NCBI RefSeq assembly: GCF_001681715.1
Contig: NZ_LNWY01000003.1
Coordinates: forward strand, 302,415 to 366,414
From: Tritonibacter mobilis
GTDB taxonomy: Bacteria > Pseudomonadota > Alphaproteobacteria > Rhodobacterales > Rhodobacteraceae
Reading direction: 5' to 3'
DNA: 64,000 bases
Below, in pieces: positions 24,687 to 33,752 of this stretch (positions within the stretch are counted from its first letter, which is position 1; every line of letters begins with the position of its first letter). The notes beneath the pieces were generated by a model. The model was not told where the DNA came from and ran no database searches. It saw only the letters and a list, made by a program, of their open reading frames with translations. The position numbers and the translations under genes were made by a program.

Positions 24687-26645
24687 ATGCCTAAGAACCT
24701 GATATTGTGTGATTGTTCCGGATCACAACCACTCGATTCAGAGACCCTTAGCGCAACCACCGGATTGCCGTGCTCAAAGGTGCATTCAAACCTCTGCACA
24801 ACCCAATCCGATGCCGCAGTCGCAGCCCTTCAGGACCCGGATGCAATTTTTTGTTGCGGCCAGGAAAGCCGCTTTTTCACCGCCCTGGCCGAGGAGTTGG
24901 GACAGGATGCCCCGCTGTTTCTCGACCTGCGAGACAGGGCCGGATGGTCCATTGAGGCGCAAAACGCGGGCGATGTACTACCCAAAATGTCCGCATTGGT
25001 TGCAGAGACGCAGCTGAACATCCGCCCCGCCAAAAGCGTCGATGTGATCAGCGAAGGTCTGTGCCTGATCGTCGGCACTGCGGATGTGGCGCTGCCTGCC
25101 GCCGAGAAGCTACAGGATATCCTTGGTGTTACGGTTCTGCTGACCGATGCGGCCGAGCCGCCGCTCAGCCGCGGGTTCGACGCAATCCGAGGGCAGCTGC
25201 GCAGCGCGCGCGGAGCACTCGGCAACTTTGAAGTGACGGTGGACGCGCTGCAATCGCTCGATGTCACCGGGCGCGACTGGACGTGGAGCGCGCCCCGCGA
25301 CGCAGGCCGCTCCGAGTGCGATGTCATCCTCGACCTGCGCGGCGACGCCCCCCTGTTCCCGGCCCCCGAGAAACGCGAAGGCTACCTGCGCGCAGACCCG
25401 AAGTCGCCGGTCGCGGTGGCGGACGCGGTGCTGGCTGCCAGCCAGATGGTCGGCACTTTTGAAAAACCGCTCTACGTGAAGGCGGAGCCGCTGCTTTGCG
25501 CTCATTCCCGCGCGCGTCAAACCGGATGCACCCGCTGTCTGGATGCCTGCCCCACCGGTGCGATCACGCCCAATGGCGACAGCGTTGCCATTGATCCGAT
25601 GATTTGCGCAGGCTGCGGCGCCTGTGCTTCGCTCTGCCCGTCCAGCGCCATCACCTATGATGCGCCCCCGGCTGAGAGCCTGTTCCTGCGTGTTCAAACC
25701 CTCGCCAAGGCCTATCTGGCGGCAGGTGGCGACACGCCCCGGCTGCTGGTGGTGGACGCCCATGGTGCCGAGATGATTCGCCTCGCCGCGCGGTTTGACC
25801 GTGGCCTCCCCGCAAGCGTCATTCCGCTGGAGGTCGAGGCCTTCAACACCTTTGGCCATGCAGAAATCCTCGCGGCGCGTGCCGCTGGGTTCCGCGAGGT
25901 CTGCCTGCTGCCCGGGCCGCGCGCCGATCTTGAGGTTCAAACGCGCGAGGTTGATCTCGCCAATGCGATTTCCGCTGATGCCGCGCGCCTGCTGCACGCG
26001 GCAGAACCCGAGGCGCTGTGTGATGCGCTCTACGAGACCCGCGATCTGCCCGCAGCCCCCGCGACAGTCCAGCGCCCCATGGGCACCCGCCGCCAGATCA
26101 CCCGACAGGCCGCATTGGCCCTGAACGCCGCTGACACAGAATTGCCGTTGCCAGAGGGTGTGCCCTATGGCGCGGTGCTGGTCGATCAGGATGCCTGTAC
26201 CCTGTGCCTGTCCTGCGTGTCACTCTGCCCGTCGGGGGCGTTGGGGGACAACCCGGACCTGCCGCAGCTGCGCTTTCAGGAAGATGCCTGCCTGCAATGC
26301 GGTCTCTGCGCCAATGTCTGCCCGGAGGATGCCATCACCTACGAGCCGCGCCTGAACCTTGCCGCCTCGGCGCTGGATCAGGTGGTTTTGAATGAAGAAG
26401 AGCCCTTTGCCTGCATCGAATGTGGCAGCCTCTTTGGAGTCAAATCCACCGTCGAGCGGATCATGGAAAAGCTTGCGGGCAATCATGCGATGTTTGCCAA
26501 CCCGGATGCCGCCAAGATGATCCAGATGTGCGATGACTGCCGCGTGAACGCGCAGTTCCACCAAAAGGATTCCCCCTTCGCGGGCAAGGAACGTCCCCGC
26601 GTGCGCACCACTGAGGATTATCTCAGCACGCGGCGCGACCATTGA
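24687..26645 (+). CDS. FDH-associated polyferredoxin (four 4Fe-4S motifs)
   Basis: A 652-residue cytosolic iron-sulfur protein. Cys motifs are CTRCLDACPTGAI, CAGCGACASLCPSSAI, CTLCLSCVSLCPSGAL and CLQCGLCANVCPEDAI, plus a C-terminal CIECGSLFG and MCDDC. The N-terminal ~270 residues lack clear motifs beyond a Cys near the start (LCDCSGS). Homologues are found beside FDH3 operons and are thought to take part in electron transfer or maturation. The start at 24687 follows GAGGA. It heads the plus-strand FDH arm. Confidence 0.88.
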   Translation: MPKNLILCDCSGSQPLDSETLSATTGLPCSKVHSNLCTTQSDAAVAALQDPDAIFCCGQESRFFTALAEELGQDAPLFLDLRDRAGWSIEAQNAGDVLPKMSALVAETQLNIRPAKSVDVISEGLCLIVGTADVALPAAEKLQDILGVTVLLTDAAEPPLSRGFDAIRGQLRSARGALGNFEVTVDALQSLDVTGRDWTWSAPRDAGRSECDVILDLRGDAPLFPAPEKREGYLRADPKSPVAVADAVLAASQMVGTFEKPLYVKAEPLLCAHSRARQTGCTRCLDACPTGAITPNGDSVAIDPMICAGCGACASLCPSSAITYDAPPAESLFLRVQTLAKAYLAAGGDTPRLLVVDAHGAEMIRLAARFDRGLPASVIPLEVEAFNTFGHAEILAARAAGFREVCLLPGPRADLEVQTREVDLANAISADAARLLHAAEPEALCDALYETRDLPAAPATVQRPMGTRRQITRQAALALNAADTELPLPEGVPYGAVLVDQDACTLCLSCVSLCPSGALGDNPDLPQLRFQEDACLQCGLCANVCPEDAITYEPRLNLAASALDQVVLNEEEPFACIECGSLFGVKSTVERIMEKLAGNHAMFANPDAAKMIQMCDDCRVNAQFHQKDSPFAGKERPRVRTTEDYLSTRRDH

Positions 26646-26752
26646 CGCGAACTTGCGCCACTGAGCCCTTTAAACCCGCGCGCGTAGCAGGCACCATACA
26701 GGCGCGTGACCTGACCAGGCCAACCACCAGACCAACCAAGGAGTAGACCCGC

Positions 26753-27817
26753 GTGTCCATCACCCGCGACGCCGTCCTCGACGCCCTGAAGACCCTGAAA
26801 GACCCCGTGAGCGGCAGCGATATCGTCGCCGCAGGCATCGTCCGCGCCCTCACCATTGAGGGCAGCAATGTGCGGTTTGTGCTGGAAATTGACCCGGCCA
26901 AATCCGAGGCCTACGCGCCGGTGCGCGATCAGGCCGAGGCACTGGTGAGCAACCTCGCCGGGGTTGAGAAAGTCTCGGCCCTGATGACGGCGCATAGCAC
27001 CAAAGCCCCGCCGGATCTCAAACCCAACAAACCCGCAGAGCCGCAAGGCCCGCAAAAGATCCCCGGCATCGCAAAGATCATCGCGGTCGCCTCGGGCAAG
27101 GGCGGCGTCGGGAAATCCACCGTTTCGGCCAACCTTGCCTGTGCCCTCGCGCAGGCTGGCAAACGCGTAGGCCTCTTGGATGCGGATGTCTACGGCCCCT
27201 CGCAACCGCGCATGCTCGGTGTCTCTGGCCGCCCGGCCAGTCCCGACGGCAAAACCATCCTGCCACTGCGGAATCACGGCGTCACCATGATGTCGATCGG
27301 TCTGATGACCAATGACGATCAGGCCGTGGTCTGGCGCGGCCCGATGCTGATGGGCGCGCTGCAACAGATGATGATGCAGGTGCAATGGGGGGCACTCGAT
27401 GTGCTGATCGTGGACCTGCCGCCGGGCACCGGCGACGTGCAGATGACACTGGCGCAAAAGGCGCAGGTGGACGGGGCGATTGTGGTCTCCACCCCGCAGG
27501 ATGTGGCCCTGATTGATGCCCGAAAAGGAATTGATATGTTCCACAAGCTGAACGTGCCGATCCTCGGCCTCATTGAGAACATGTCGACCCACATCTGTTC
27601 CAACTGCGGCCATGAGGAGCATATCTTTGGCCATGGCGGCGTTGCGGCAGAGGCTGAGAAACTGAACGTACCACTCTTGGCAGAGGTGCCCTTGCATTTG
27701 GATGTGCGTTTGGCGGCGGATGGCGGCGCGCCCATCGTGGTCTCCAAACCCGACAGCACACAGGCTCGTGCCTTTCAGGACATCGCCGCAGCCCTCGTGG
27801 AGCGCGGCGTCGTATGA
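26753..27817 (+). CDS. apbC: Mrp/ApbC (NBP35) iron-sulfur cluster carrier ATPase
   Basis: A 354-residue P-loop protein that binds and delivers [4Fe-4S] clusters. It has an N-terminal MIP18/DUF59 domain (residues 1-85), then VASGKGGVGKSTVSANLA (deviant Walker A), LLDADVYGPSQPRM and the cluster-binding CSNCGHEEHIFG near residue 280. The start is a GTG behind AAGGAG. Location after the polyferredoxin suggests it supplies clusters to the many iron-sulfur proteins of this locus, though it may serve the whole cell. Its stop overlaps the next ATG. Confidence 0.93.
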   Translation: MSITRDAVLDALKTLKDPVSGSDIVAAGIVRALTIEGSNVRFVLEIDPAKSEAYAPVRDQAEALVSNLAGVEKVSALMTAHSTKAPPDLKPNKPAEPQGPQKIPGIAKIIAVASGKGGVGKSTVSANLACALAQAGKRVGLLDADVYGPSQPRMLGVSGRPASPDGKTILPLRNHGVTMMSIGLMTNDDQAVVWRGPMLMGALQQMMMQVQWGALDVLIVDLPPGTGDVQMTLAQKAQVDGAIVVSTPQDVALIDARKGIDMFHKLNVPILGLIENMSTHICSNCGHEEHIFGHGGVAAEAEKLNVPLLAEVPLHLDVRLAADGGAPIVVSKPDSTQARAFQDIAAALVERGVV

Positions 27818-28518
27818 GCGAGACTGTCACCTTCCCTCCTCTGATGACGGGCGAGGCCGCAGGTTCGGGACAGGACCCGTTTGATCTCGCCTGCCAGAAG
27901 GCCGAGCTGGGCGTCGATGCCGGGCTTGTGGTCTATGACCTCGGCACTGACGTCTTGCGCGCCGCACTGGTGCTCGCGCCCGAAGTGCCGCTGGCCAAGG
28001 CCATGGCGATGCTGCCCGTTTGCGGCCTGGGCTTTCAGAACGCCCTTGGCGCGCTGGCCCCGCCCGAAGTTGCCGTGCATCTGGACTGGGACGGTGGTTT
28101 GTTGATCAATGGCGCGCGATGCGGAAGCCTTCGCATCGCGGCCAGTACCGATGCACCCGACGCCCAGCCGGACTGGCTGGTTGTGGGCTTGGACCTGCCG
28201 CTCTGGCCTGCGGGCGACGGGGGTGACACACCGGATCAAACCGCGCTCTATGCCGAAGGCTGCGCCGATGTGGCTGCACCGCGCCTGCTGGAAAGCTGGA
28301 CCCGCCACTGCCTGCATTGGATCAACCGGTGGGACGAAGGCGAACTCAAAGCGCTTCATACAGAATGGCGCGGGCTTGCGCATGGCATCGGCGAAGACCG
28401 CCAGCAAGCCGGGCTGAGCGGGACCTTCCTTGGCGTCGATGAGGATTTCGGCATGCTCCTGCGCGACGACACAACAACCCATCTGATCCCGCTCACCACT
28501 GTTCTGGTGCAGGACTGA
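27814..28518 (+). CDS. Biotin/lipoate-ligase-like protein with DUF4444
   Basis: A 234-residue protein with LVVYDLGTDVLRAALVLAPE, LLINGARCGSLRIAA and a C-terminal DUF4444 part (GIGEDRQQAGLSGTFLGVDE, FGMLLRDD). It resembles biotin/lipoate-protein ligases in fold, but the usual GRGR-type nucleotide motif is not evident. It may therefore not be a true ligase. It overlaps apbC by 4 nt and precedes DUF6505 by 15 nt, an arrangement repeated in FDH loci of related bacteria. Confidence 0.8.
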   Translation: MSETVTFPPLMTGEAAGSGQDPFDLACQKAELGVDAGLVVYDLGTDVLRAALVLAPEVPLAKAMAMLPVCGLGFQNALGALAPPEVAVHLDWDGGLLINGARCGSLRIAASTDAPDAQPDWLVVGLDLPLWPAGDGGDTPDQTALYAEGCADVAAPRLLESWTRHCLHWINRWDEGELKALHTEWRGLAHGIGEDRQQAGLSGTFLGVDEDFGMLLRDDTTTHLIPLTTVLVQD

Positions 28519-28533
28519 CAGGAGAAAGACGCG

Positions 28534-29010
28534 ATGAAACTGGCCCGTGCCATTCATTTTGACGAAAGCGACATGAACGTCTTTGCCAGCCCCGCCCGTA
28601 CCGGGGAATGGTGTATTTCCGGCGGGTTTGAGTTCTCCAACTGGAGCGAGGGCGACCTTGTTGGCAAGCAGCGTCAGGCCTTTGCCAATGGCTGGATGGG
28701 GCTGGAGACCGCGGGTCGGGTGACATTCGTCGCCGTGACCCAGATCGAGGCCGAAGAAGTCACCACACTGATCGAACAGCTCGCCCGGCATTTCATGGAG
28801 ATCTATGGCGCGCCGGATATGGCAAGCGCCCGCCCCGTGGCCGAAGCCGAGATCGACCATATGGCAGAGCTTTGCGAGGATCACGCTCCCAACACACTGC
28901 TGACAGTGGCGCGAGACCTAACCGAGGCTGGCGTGCGCGAGAGTTTCCGCGTGATCGAAGCCCAATCCGCGGGGCTAGAGCAATTCGCCATCCATGTGAC
29001 GGACGACTGA
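28534..29010 (+). CDS. DUF6505 family protein
   Basis: A 158-residue soluble protein recognised by LARAIHFDESDMNVFASPAR, EWCISGGFEFSN and RQAFANGWMGLE. The family has no known activity and typically accompanies the DUF4444 protein in FDH-linked clusters. A good ribosome-binding site (CAGGAGAAAG) lies upstream. Probably the last gene of the plus-strand FDH arm; no clear terminator follows. Confidence 0.8.
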   Translation: MKLARAIHFDESDMNVFASPARTGEWCISGGFEFSNWSEGDLVGKQRQAFANGWMGLETAGRVTFVAVTQIEAEEVTTLIEQLARHFMEIYGAPDMASARPVAEAEIDHMAELCEDHAPNTLLTVARDLTEAGVRESFRVIEAQSAGLEQFAIHVTDD

Positions 29011-29113
29011 ACCACGGTGTCACCGGCGATCACCAAACGCGATAACGCATTAAGGTTTCCGCATCTATTGCGCAGTAGCTTTGCGCCAACCACGTTTGTT
29101 TAGGACATCTTTC

Positions 29114-29662
29114 ATGCTGAAATCTATCGCTGCGGCGCTCGCCTTGTCTCTGATGGGCGGCCTCGCACAGGCCTCGACGCTGTTCCTTGAGGCCGGCAAC
29201 TGGGCAGCGGTCTACAAGGGCAACACCTGCCACGTCTATACGCTCTCCTCCGCGCGTGACACCTCCGGCTATCTGGAGTTCACGTTCGAAAACAACGGTC
29301 TGAATGCCACCTTCGACTATATCTACACGCCTTACGGCCCTGAAGAGGTCGAGGCCCCCTGGGATGAGGCTGCGGATAGTGTGACGCTCTATCTGGGGGA
29401 TGAGCCGGTGTGGTTTGGTGACGAGATGTTTTTCTACACCGCACCGGGCTTCACCTATGGTGCGAGCCTGACACCGGGCTTCATCTCTGAATTGATCGGC
29501 GCCATGCTCGCCACCAAGGGCGATTTTGGATTTGCGGTGGATCGCGCAGCCGAAGGTGAAACCTGGCTCTACGGTGGTTTTTCCCTCTCCGGGCTGGATC
29601 AGGCCTTGGCCAAAGCGGGCGAGATGTGCCAATTCGACCCGCGCGCCCTGCCGCAATCCTGA
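29114..29662 (+). CDS. Secreted hypothetical protein
   Basis: A 182-residue protein with a Sec signal peptide (MLKSIAAALALSLMGGLAQA, cleavage after AQA). The mature part has NWAAVYKGNTCHVYTLSSAR, resembling proteins with an invasion-associated-locus-B-like domain, but the match is too weak to name it. It lies between the FDH plus arm and the convergent CocE gene. AGGA upstream supports the ATG at 29114. Confidence 0.75.
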   Translation: MLKSIAAALALSLMGGLAQASTLFLEAGNWAAVYKGNTCHVYTLSSARDTSGYLEFTFENNGLNATFDYIYTPYGPEEVEAPWDEAADSVTLYLGDEPVWFGDEMFFYTAPGFTYGASLTPGFISELIGAMLATKGDFGFAVDRAAEGETWLYGGFSLSGLDQALAKAGEMCQFDPRALPQS

Positions 29663-29708
29663 CGGGCGCGCGCCTTGGTTCAACTGGGTGGCTCCTTTGG
29701 GCCCACCG

Positions 29709-31715
29709 TCAGAGACAGCCGCGCGGGATGACCTCGGTCCACTCGCGCGTCAGCACCACCTCTTCGCCCTCATAGGCTTTGATCCCGCGCCAGAGGGTGA
29801 AATTCTCGGTGTCGCAATGCATCGAACTGTCGGTCTCGATCCGCACGCCCCAGTCCTCCTGATCGCCTTCGCCATCGCGGCCAAAGTTGAAGACCCAAGC
29901 ACAGTCAAACCGCGCGCTGGCCGGATCATCGGGGTGGATCGCATAGCGCATCCGCACGTTACTGGCGACACGCTGGCCATGGGTCAGATCCTGCGCCGCG
30001 CCATAGCTGTCAAAGCTCTCCAGCACATGGGTCCCGTCCGCTTCAACACGTGTCTCGGCCTCGCCCCAGGGTTTTCCCAACACCTCGGCCTGATACTTCG
30101 GGTAGTCACGCGCCGCGCCCGGAGCCTGGGCCTCAATCTCAACCTCGACGCGGCGCTCCGGCAGGATCAGCGCGCACCCGTCCAGATGTAGCATGATCTC
30201 GGCAGCCTCCGGCGCGGGCCAGACAATCGGCCAATAGGAGGTCGACAGCGCCAGCCGCAATTGATGCCCCGCCAGCACCCGATGCGCGCATTCATTCAGC
30301 TCAAACTCCACCTCGTAGCGCTTACCCGGCTCCAGCCGCGTTGCCACCTCATGGCTGTCGTCATGGCACAGGTTGCGGGGGCGATAGGTGATGCGCTGCG
30401 ACTGCCCAGAGGGTGCCACATCGCACAACCGCGCCACCACCTGCGCGACGGGTTTGTCGACACTGAAGGCCAGCCGCACCCGCGGACGGCCCAGGATCTC
30501 CATCGGGGCGAGCAGCGCGGTGCTGTCAAAACAGGTCGAGGCCCGATCATCCACGCTCTGGTCGCCGGGACGTTCATTGTCGATCCGGATACCGGGGCAG
30601 AAATAGCCGCCCGCCTGCCCAACGGTCGCAGGGCTTTGTACCCTCGCCGTACCCGCCTGCGGCTCGGGTGCAAATCCCCCCTCGGCCAGCGGCCAAACCA
30701 TGTCCGCGACATTGGGCGAGGGCCACTGCGCTTCGGCCACCCAACGGCCGTTCTGTGGCAGGTTTTTCGGGCTTGGCGCGGTAAACTCCTGCATAAAGAC
30801 CCGGTAGTCGGGCAAGGCCTCTGCCCCGGCGTCCTCCCCTTTGAGGTATTGATCAAACCAGCGCAGCACCTCGCCATGAAAATCCGCCGCCTCAATCTGA
30901 GAGATATGGGCATAGCGGTGTTCCCACGGCCCCATCAAGGCCTTGGCCGGAGCGCCGGTCATCTTTGCAGCCAGCGCAGGCGGAGCGTTCACATAGGCAT
31001 CGGCCCAGCCGGTGATTGCCAGCACCGGCGCCTCGATCGCGGACCAGTCTTCACAGACCGATCCATGTTTCCAGAACGCATCCCGCGTCTGATGGCGCAG
31101 CCAATCCGCCGCCATAAAGGGCAGATCATTGATCCGACCCAACCATTCCGCGCGCCAATCCGGGCGCAGTTTCGGATCCAGAGGCCGGGTCATATAGGCG
31201 AACATCTGGCTCGCCCAGTTCTTGTTATCGCTGAGCAGGCAGCCCCCCATATAGTGGATATCGTCAGCATAGCGATCCACGGTGGAGGCCACTGAAACCA
31301 CCGCTTTCAGGGCCTCCGGTCGGCGATAGGCCATTTGCAAGCCATTGAACCCGCCCCAGGAAATCCCGATCATCCCGACCTTGCCCGTCGACCAGGGCTG
31401 CTGCGCGATCCATTCCAGCACTGCCTCACCATCCGAGAGTTCCTGCTCGGAGTATTCGTCATCAAAGCGCCCGTCGCTGTCACCGGAGCCGGCGATATCC
31501 ACCCGCACACAGGCATAGCCATTGGCAGCAAACACCGGATGCGTGGTGGCGTCGCGTGGGGCTGTGCCATCGCGTTTGCGGTAGGGCAGATATTCAAGGA
31601 TCGCCGGAAACGGGCCTGCGCCCGCAGGCTGCCACATCCGCGCCGCGAGTCTGCGCCCATCGGGCAGCGGAATCCACAGATGTTCGGTCACGGTGATGGG
31701 AGTCTGCGCGGACAT
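29709..31715 (-). CDS. CocE/NonD family serine hydrolase
   Basis: A 668-residue alpha/beta hydrolase of the X-Pro dipeptidyl-peptidase (S15) class. The nucleophile elbow is GISWGG (Ser119), the oxyanion-tyrosine region is EYLPYRKRDG (41-50), and the C-terminal jelly-roll domain carries LRLALSTSYWPIVWP. Substrates in the family include acyl esters and amides (cocaine esterase, alpha-amino acid ester hydrolases); the one here is unknown. No signal peptide is seen, so it is cytosolic. Divergent from an XRE regulator, which may control it. Confidence 0.9.
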   Translation of the reverse strand: MSAQTPITVTEHLWIPLPDGRRLAARMWQPAGAGPFPAILEYLPYRKRDGTAPRDATTHPVFAANGYACVRVDIAGSGDSDGRFDDEYSEQELSDGEAVLEWIAQQPWSTGKVGMIGISWGGFNGLQMAYRRPEALKAVVSVASTVDRYADDIHYMGGCLLSDNKNWASQMFAYMTRPLDPKLRPDWRAEWLGRINDLPFMAADWLRHQTRDAFWKHGSVCEDWSAIEAPVLAITGWADAYVNAPPALAAKMTGAPAKALMGPWEHRYAHISQIEAADFHGEVLRWFDQYLKGEDAGAEALPDYRVFMQEFTAPSPKNLPQNGRWVAEAQWPSPNVADMVWPLAEGGFAPEPQAGTARVQSPATVGQAGGYFCPGIRIDNERPGDQSVDDRASTCFDSTALLAPMEILGRPRVRLAFSVDKPVAQVVARLCDVAPSGQSQRITYRPRNLCHDDSHEVATRLEPGKRYEVEFELNECAHRVLAGHQLRLALSTSYWPIVWPAPEAAEIMLHLDGCALILPERRVEVEIEAQAPGAARDYPKYQAEVLGKPWGEAETRVEADGTHVLESFDSYGAAQDLTHGQRVASNVRMRYAIHPDDPASARFDCAWVFNFGRDGEGDQEDWGVRIETDSSMHCDTENFTLWRGIKAYEGEEVVLTREWTEVIPRGCL

Positions 31716-31784
31716 GTCGGCCTCGTTTCGTTATGCGTTTGGGCAGAGTGTGCGCGAAATCCGGACAGCGCGAAACTGCGCACT

Positions 31785-31811
31785 TGTACGCGGGATGATG
31801 CAGATGTACGC
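31785..31811. promoter_or_regulatory. TGTACGC direct repeat between CocE and XRE genes
   Basis: TGTACGC occurs at 31785-31791 and 31805-31811, exactly 20 bp apart. Just to the left, GCGCGAAA is repeated near 31753 and 31769. Spacing of two helical turns in a divergent promoter region suggests an operator, most simply for the XRE regulator beside it. Confidence 0.4.
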
Positions 31812-31842
31812 ACAGTCGCGTCACATCACGAAAGCTCGGACC

Positions 31843-32643
31843 ATGCGCACGGCCTTCAGTCAGAATTTACGGTTTCTCTGCGCCGAGGCCCCCTCGATCG
31901 CGCAGATCTGCCGCGAGATCGGCCTCAACCGGCAACAGTTCAACCGCTACCTTTCGGGAGCCGGACTGCCCTCGGCGCATAACCTGCGCCGCATCGCGCG
32001 TCATTTCGACGTAGGTGAGGCCGATCTTTTTACGGATCCCGATCACTTCGCAGCCGCGCGTCACCCGACCACCGCACCCAAGCTCCCCGCGCCGCTCTTG
32101 CATATCGGCACGGGCTTTGCCGATCAGGCCCGCCCCCTGCGCCGGTTTCTCGGCACCTATCATGGGTATTTTTGCACGCCCACATGGCCCGGACAGGTGC
32201 TGCGCTCGCTGATCCATCTCAAAGAGGTCGATGGCTATGTGGTAAGCCACACATTTGAGCGCGCCCACGCAAGTGACGGCAGTATCCGGCAGCGCAGCAC
32301 CTATCTGGGGCTGGTTGCAGAACGCGGCGGACGGTTGTGTCTGACAGAGCGCCCCCGCAACTCCGTCGGCGCTCTCTCAGAGACGATATTGATGCCGGAA
32401 CACCCGCATCAAATCTCTTATCTGCAAGGGCTGGTGGTGGGGGTCTCTGCCGGGGCCAACCGCCGCCCGTTTTCCACCCGCACGGTCTGGGTGCGGCTTG
32501 AGGAAAAACGCACTGCGCGCGAGGCTCTTGCTGATGTCGGTGCCCTGCCAAAGGATAGCCCGCGCCTCGACCCCAAGGTGCGGCGTCTGCTGGGCGATGA
32601 GGTGCCTTTAAGTGTGACGCTCGACGCCTATCCGCCCAGTTAG
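31843..32643 (+). CDS. XRE family transcriptional regulator
   Basis: A 266-residue DNA-binding protein. The N-terminal helix-turn-helix spans about residues 10-65 (SIAQICREIGLNRQQFNRYL, SAHNLRRIARHFDV). The C-terminal ~180 residues contain FLGTYHGYFCTPTWPGQVLR and resemble a ligand-sensing domain, but no ligand can be named. I start it at 31843 so that the helix-turn-helix is N-terminal; the frame is open 50 codons upstream. Its last codons overlap the convergent CaiB gene by 4 nt. Confidence 0.85.
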   Translation: MRTAFSQNLRFLCAEAPSIAQICREIGLNRQQFNRYLSGAGLPSAHNLRRIARHFDVGEADLFTDPDHFAAARHPTTAPKLPAPLLHIGTGFADQARPLRRFLGTYHGYFCTPTWPGQVLRSLIHLKEVDGYVVSHTFERAHASDGSIRQRSTYLGLVAERGGRLCLTERPRNSVGALSETILMPEHPHQISYLQGLVVGVSAGANRRPFSTRTVWVRLEEKRTAREALADVGALPKDSPRLDPKVRRLLGDEVPLSVTLDAYPPS

Positions 32644-33752
32644 TCTGTCTTGCGCGGCAACACGGGCGCCGAGCGATCAAGCGCCAGTTCCGCATCCGAA
32701 AACACCCAAGGTCCCCGCACGCCCGGCACGCCTTCGGGCGCGATTTGCATCTGTCGATGTTTGATCTGCGCGTCGTCGAACGCCTGCCCGATGGTGTTGA
32801 TCGGCCCCGCCGGAACGGTCGCGGCCTCCAATGCGGCAAGCAGATCCGCCTGGCTCCACTGTGCCAGCGCCGCCGCCAGCATCGGCGTCAGATCACCCCG
32901 GTTTGCGACCCGCAGCTGGTTGGTGAGAAAACGGGGATCATCCTTGAGACCTCCAAGGTTCAGCACATCGCACAGCCGCGTGAACTGACTGTCATTGCCG
33001 ACCGCAAGGATCACATGCCCGTCGCGCACCGCCATCACCTGATAGGGCGCGATATTGGGGTGTTCATTGCCCATACGGGTGGGGCTGTTGCCCGTCACCA
33101 GATAGTTCATATTCTGGTTCGCCAGCATGGCCGTGGCACAATCCAGCAGGGACATATCGATATGCTGTCCCCGTCCGGTCCGGTGCCTCTGCTCGACTGC
33201 GGCCAGAATGCCGATGCTGCCGTATAGCCCCGTCACCACATCCGTGATCGCGACGCCCACCTTTTGCGGCTCACCCTCCGCTGCACCAGTGATCGACATC
33301 AGCCCCGACATGCCTTGCAGCAGGAAATCATAGCCCGCGCGGCTGGCATAAGGCCCATCCTGCCCAAACCCCGTGACCGAGCAATAAATGAGCCGCGGGT
33401 TCACCTCAGCGAGGCTTTCGTAATCGAGGCCATATTTCGCCAGTCCGCCGACTTTGAAGTTCTCGATCAGGATATCTGCGCCCGCAACCAGATCGCGGAC
33501 CTTGGCCTGCCCCTCTGGCGTGCGAAAATCTGCGGTGACACATGTTTTGCCCCGGTTGGCGGCATAGTAATAGGCCGCGGTCTTGTCTCCGTCCCGCTCC
33601 ACAAAGGGCGGCCCCCAGCGACGTGTGTCATCGCCTTCGGGGCTTTCGACCTTCACCACCTCCGCACCCAGATCCGCCAAGGCTTGTCCAATCCACGGAC
33701 CGGCGAGAATACGGGCGAGTTCCACCACCTTGAGACCTTGAAGCGGAGTCAT
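32640..33752 (-). CDS. CaiB/BaiF family CoA-transferase
   Basis: A 370-residue class III CoA-transferase that moves CoA between carboxylic acids. It opens LQGLKVVELARILAGPWIGQ and contains LGAEVVKVESPEGDDTRRWG and NRGKTCVTADFRTPEGQ, with the catalytic Asp expected in the NPRLIYCSVTGFG region. Length is slightly short for the family (about 400) but the end is intact. The start at 33752 follows a weak ribosome-binding site; the frame upstream to 33926 lacks homology. Acid substrates are unknown. Confidence 0.9.
   Translation of the reverse strand: MTPLQGLKVVELARILAGPWIGQALADLGAEVVKVESPEGDDTRRWGPPFVERDGDKTAAYYYAANRGKTCVTADFRTPEGQAKVRDLVAGADILIENFKVGGLAKYGLDYESLAEVNPRLIYCSVTGFGQDGPYASRAGYDFLLQGMSGLMSITGAAEGEPQKVGVAITDVVTGLYGSIGILAAVEQRHRTGRGQHIDMSLLDCATAMLANQNMNYLVTGNSPTRMGNEHPNIAPYQVMAVRDGHVILAVGNDSQFTRLCDVLNLGGLKDDPRFLTNQLRVANRGDLTPMLAAALAQWSQADLLAALEAATVPAGPINTIGQAFDDAQIKHRQMQIAPEGVPGVRGPWVFSDAELALDRSAPVLPRKTD

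Noticed and set aside
30261..31295. 344-codon open frame opposite the CocE gene
   Set aside because: A shadow of the hydrolase frame, rich in His/Arg/Pro, with no domain.
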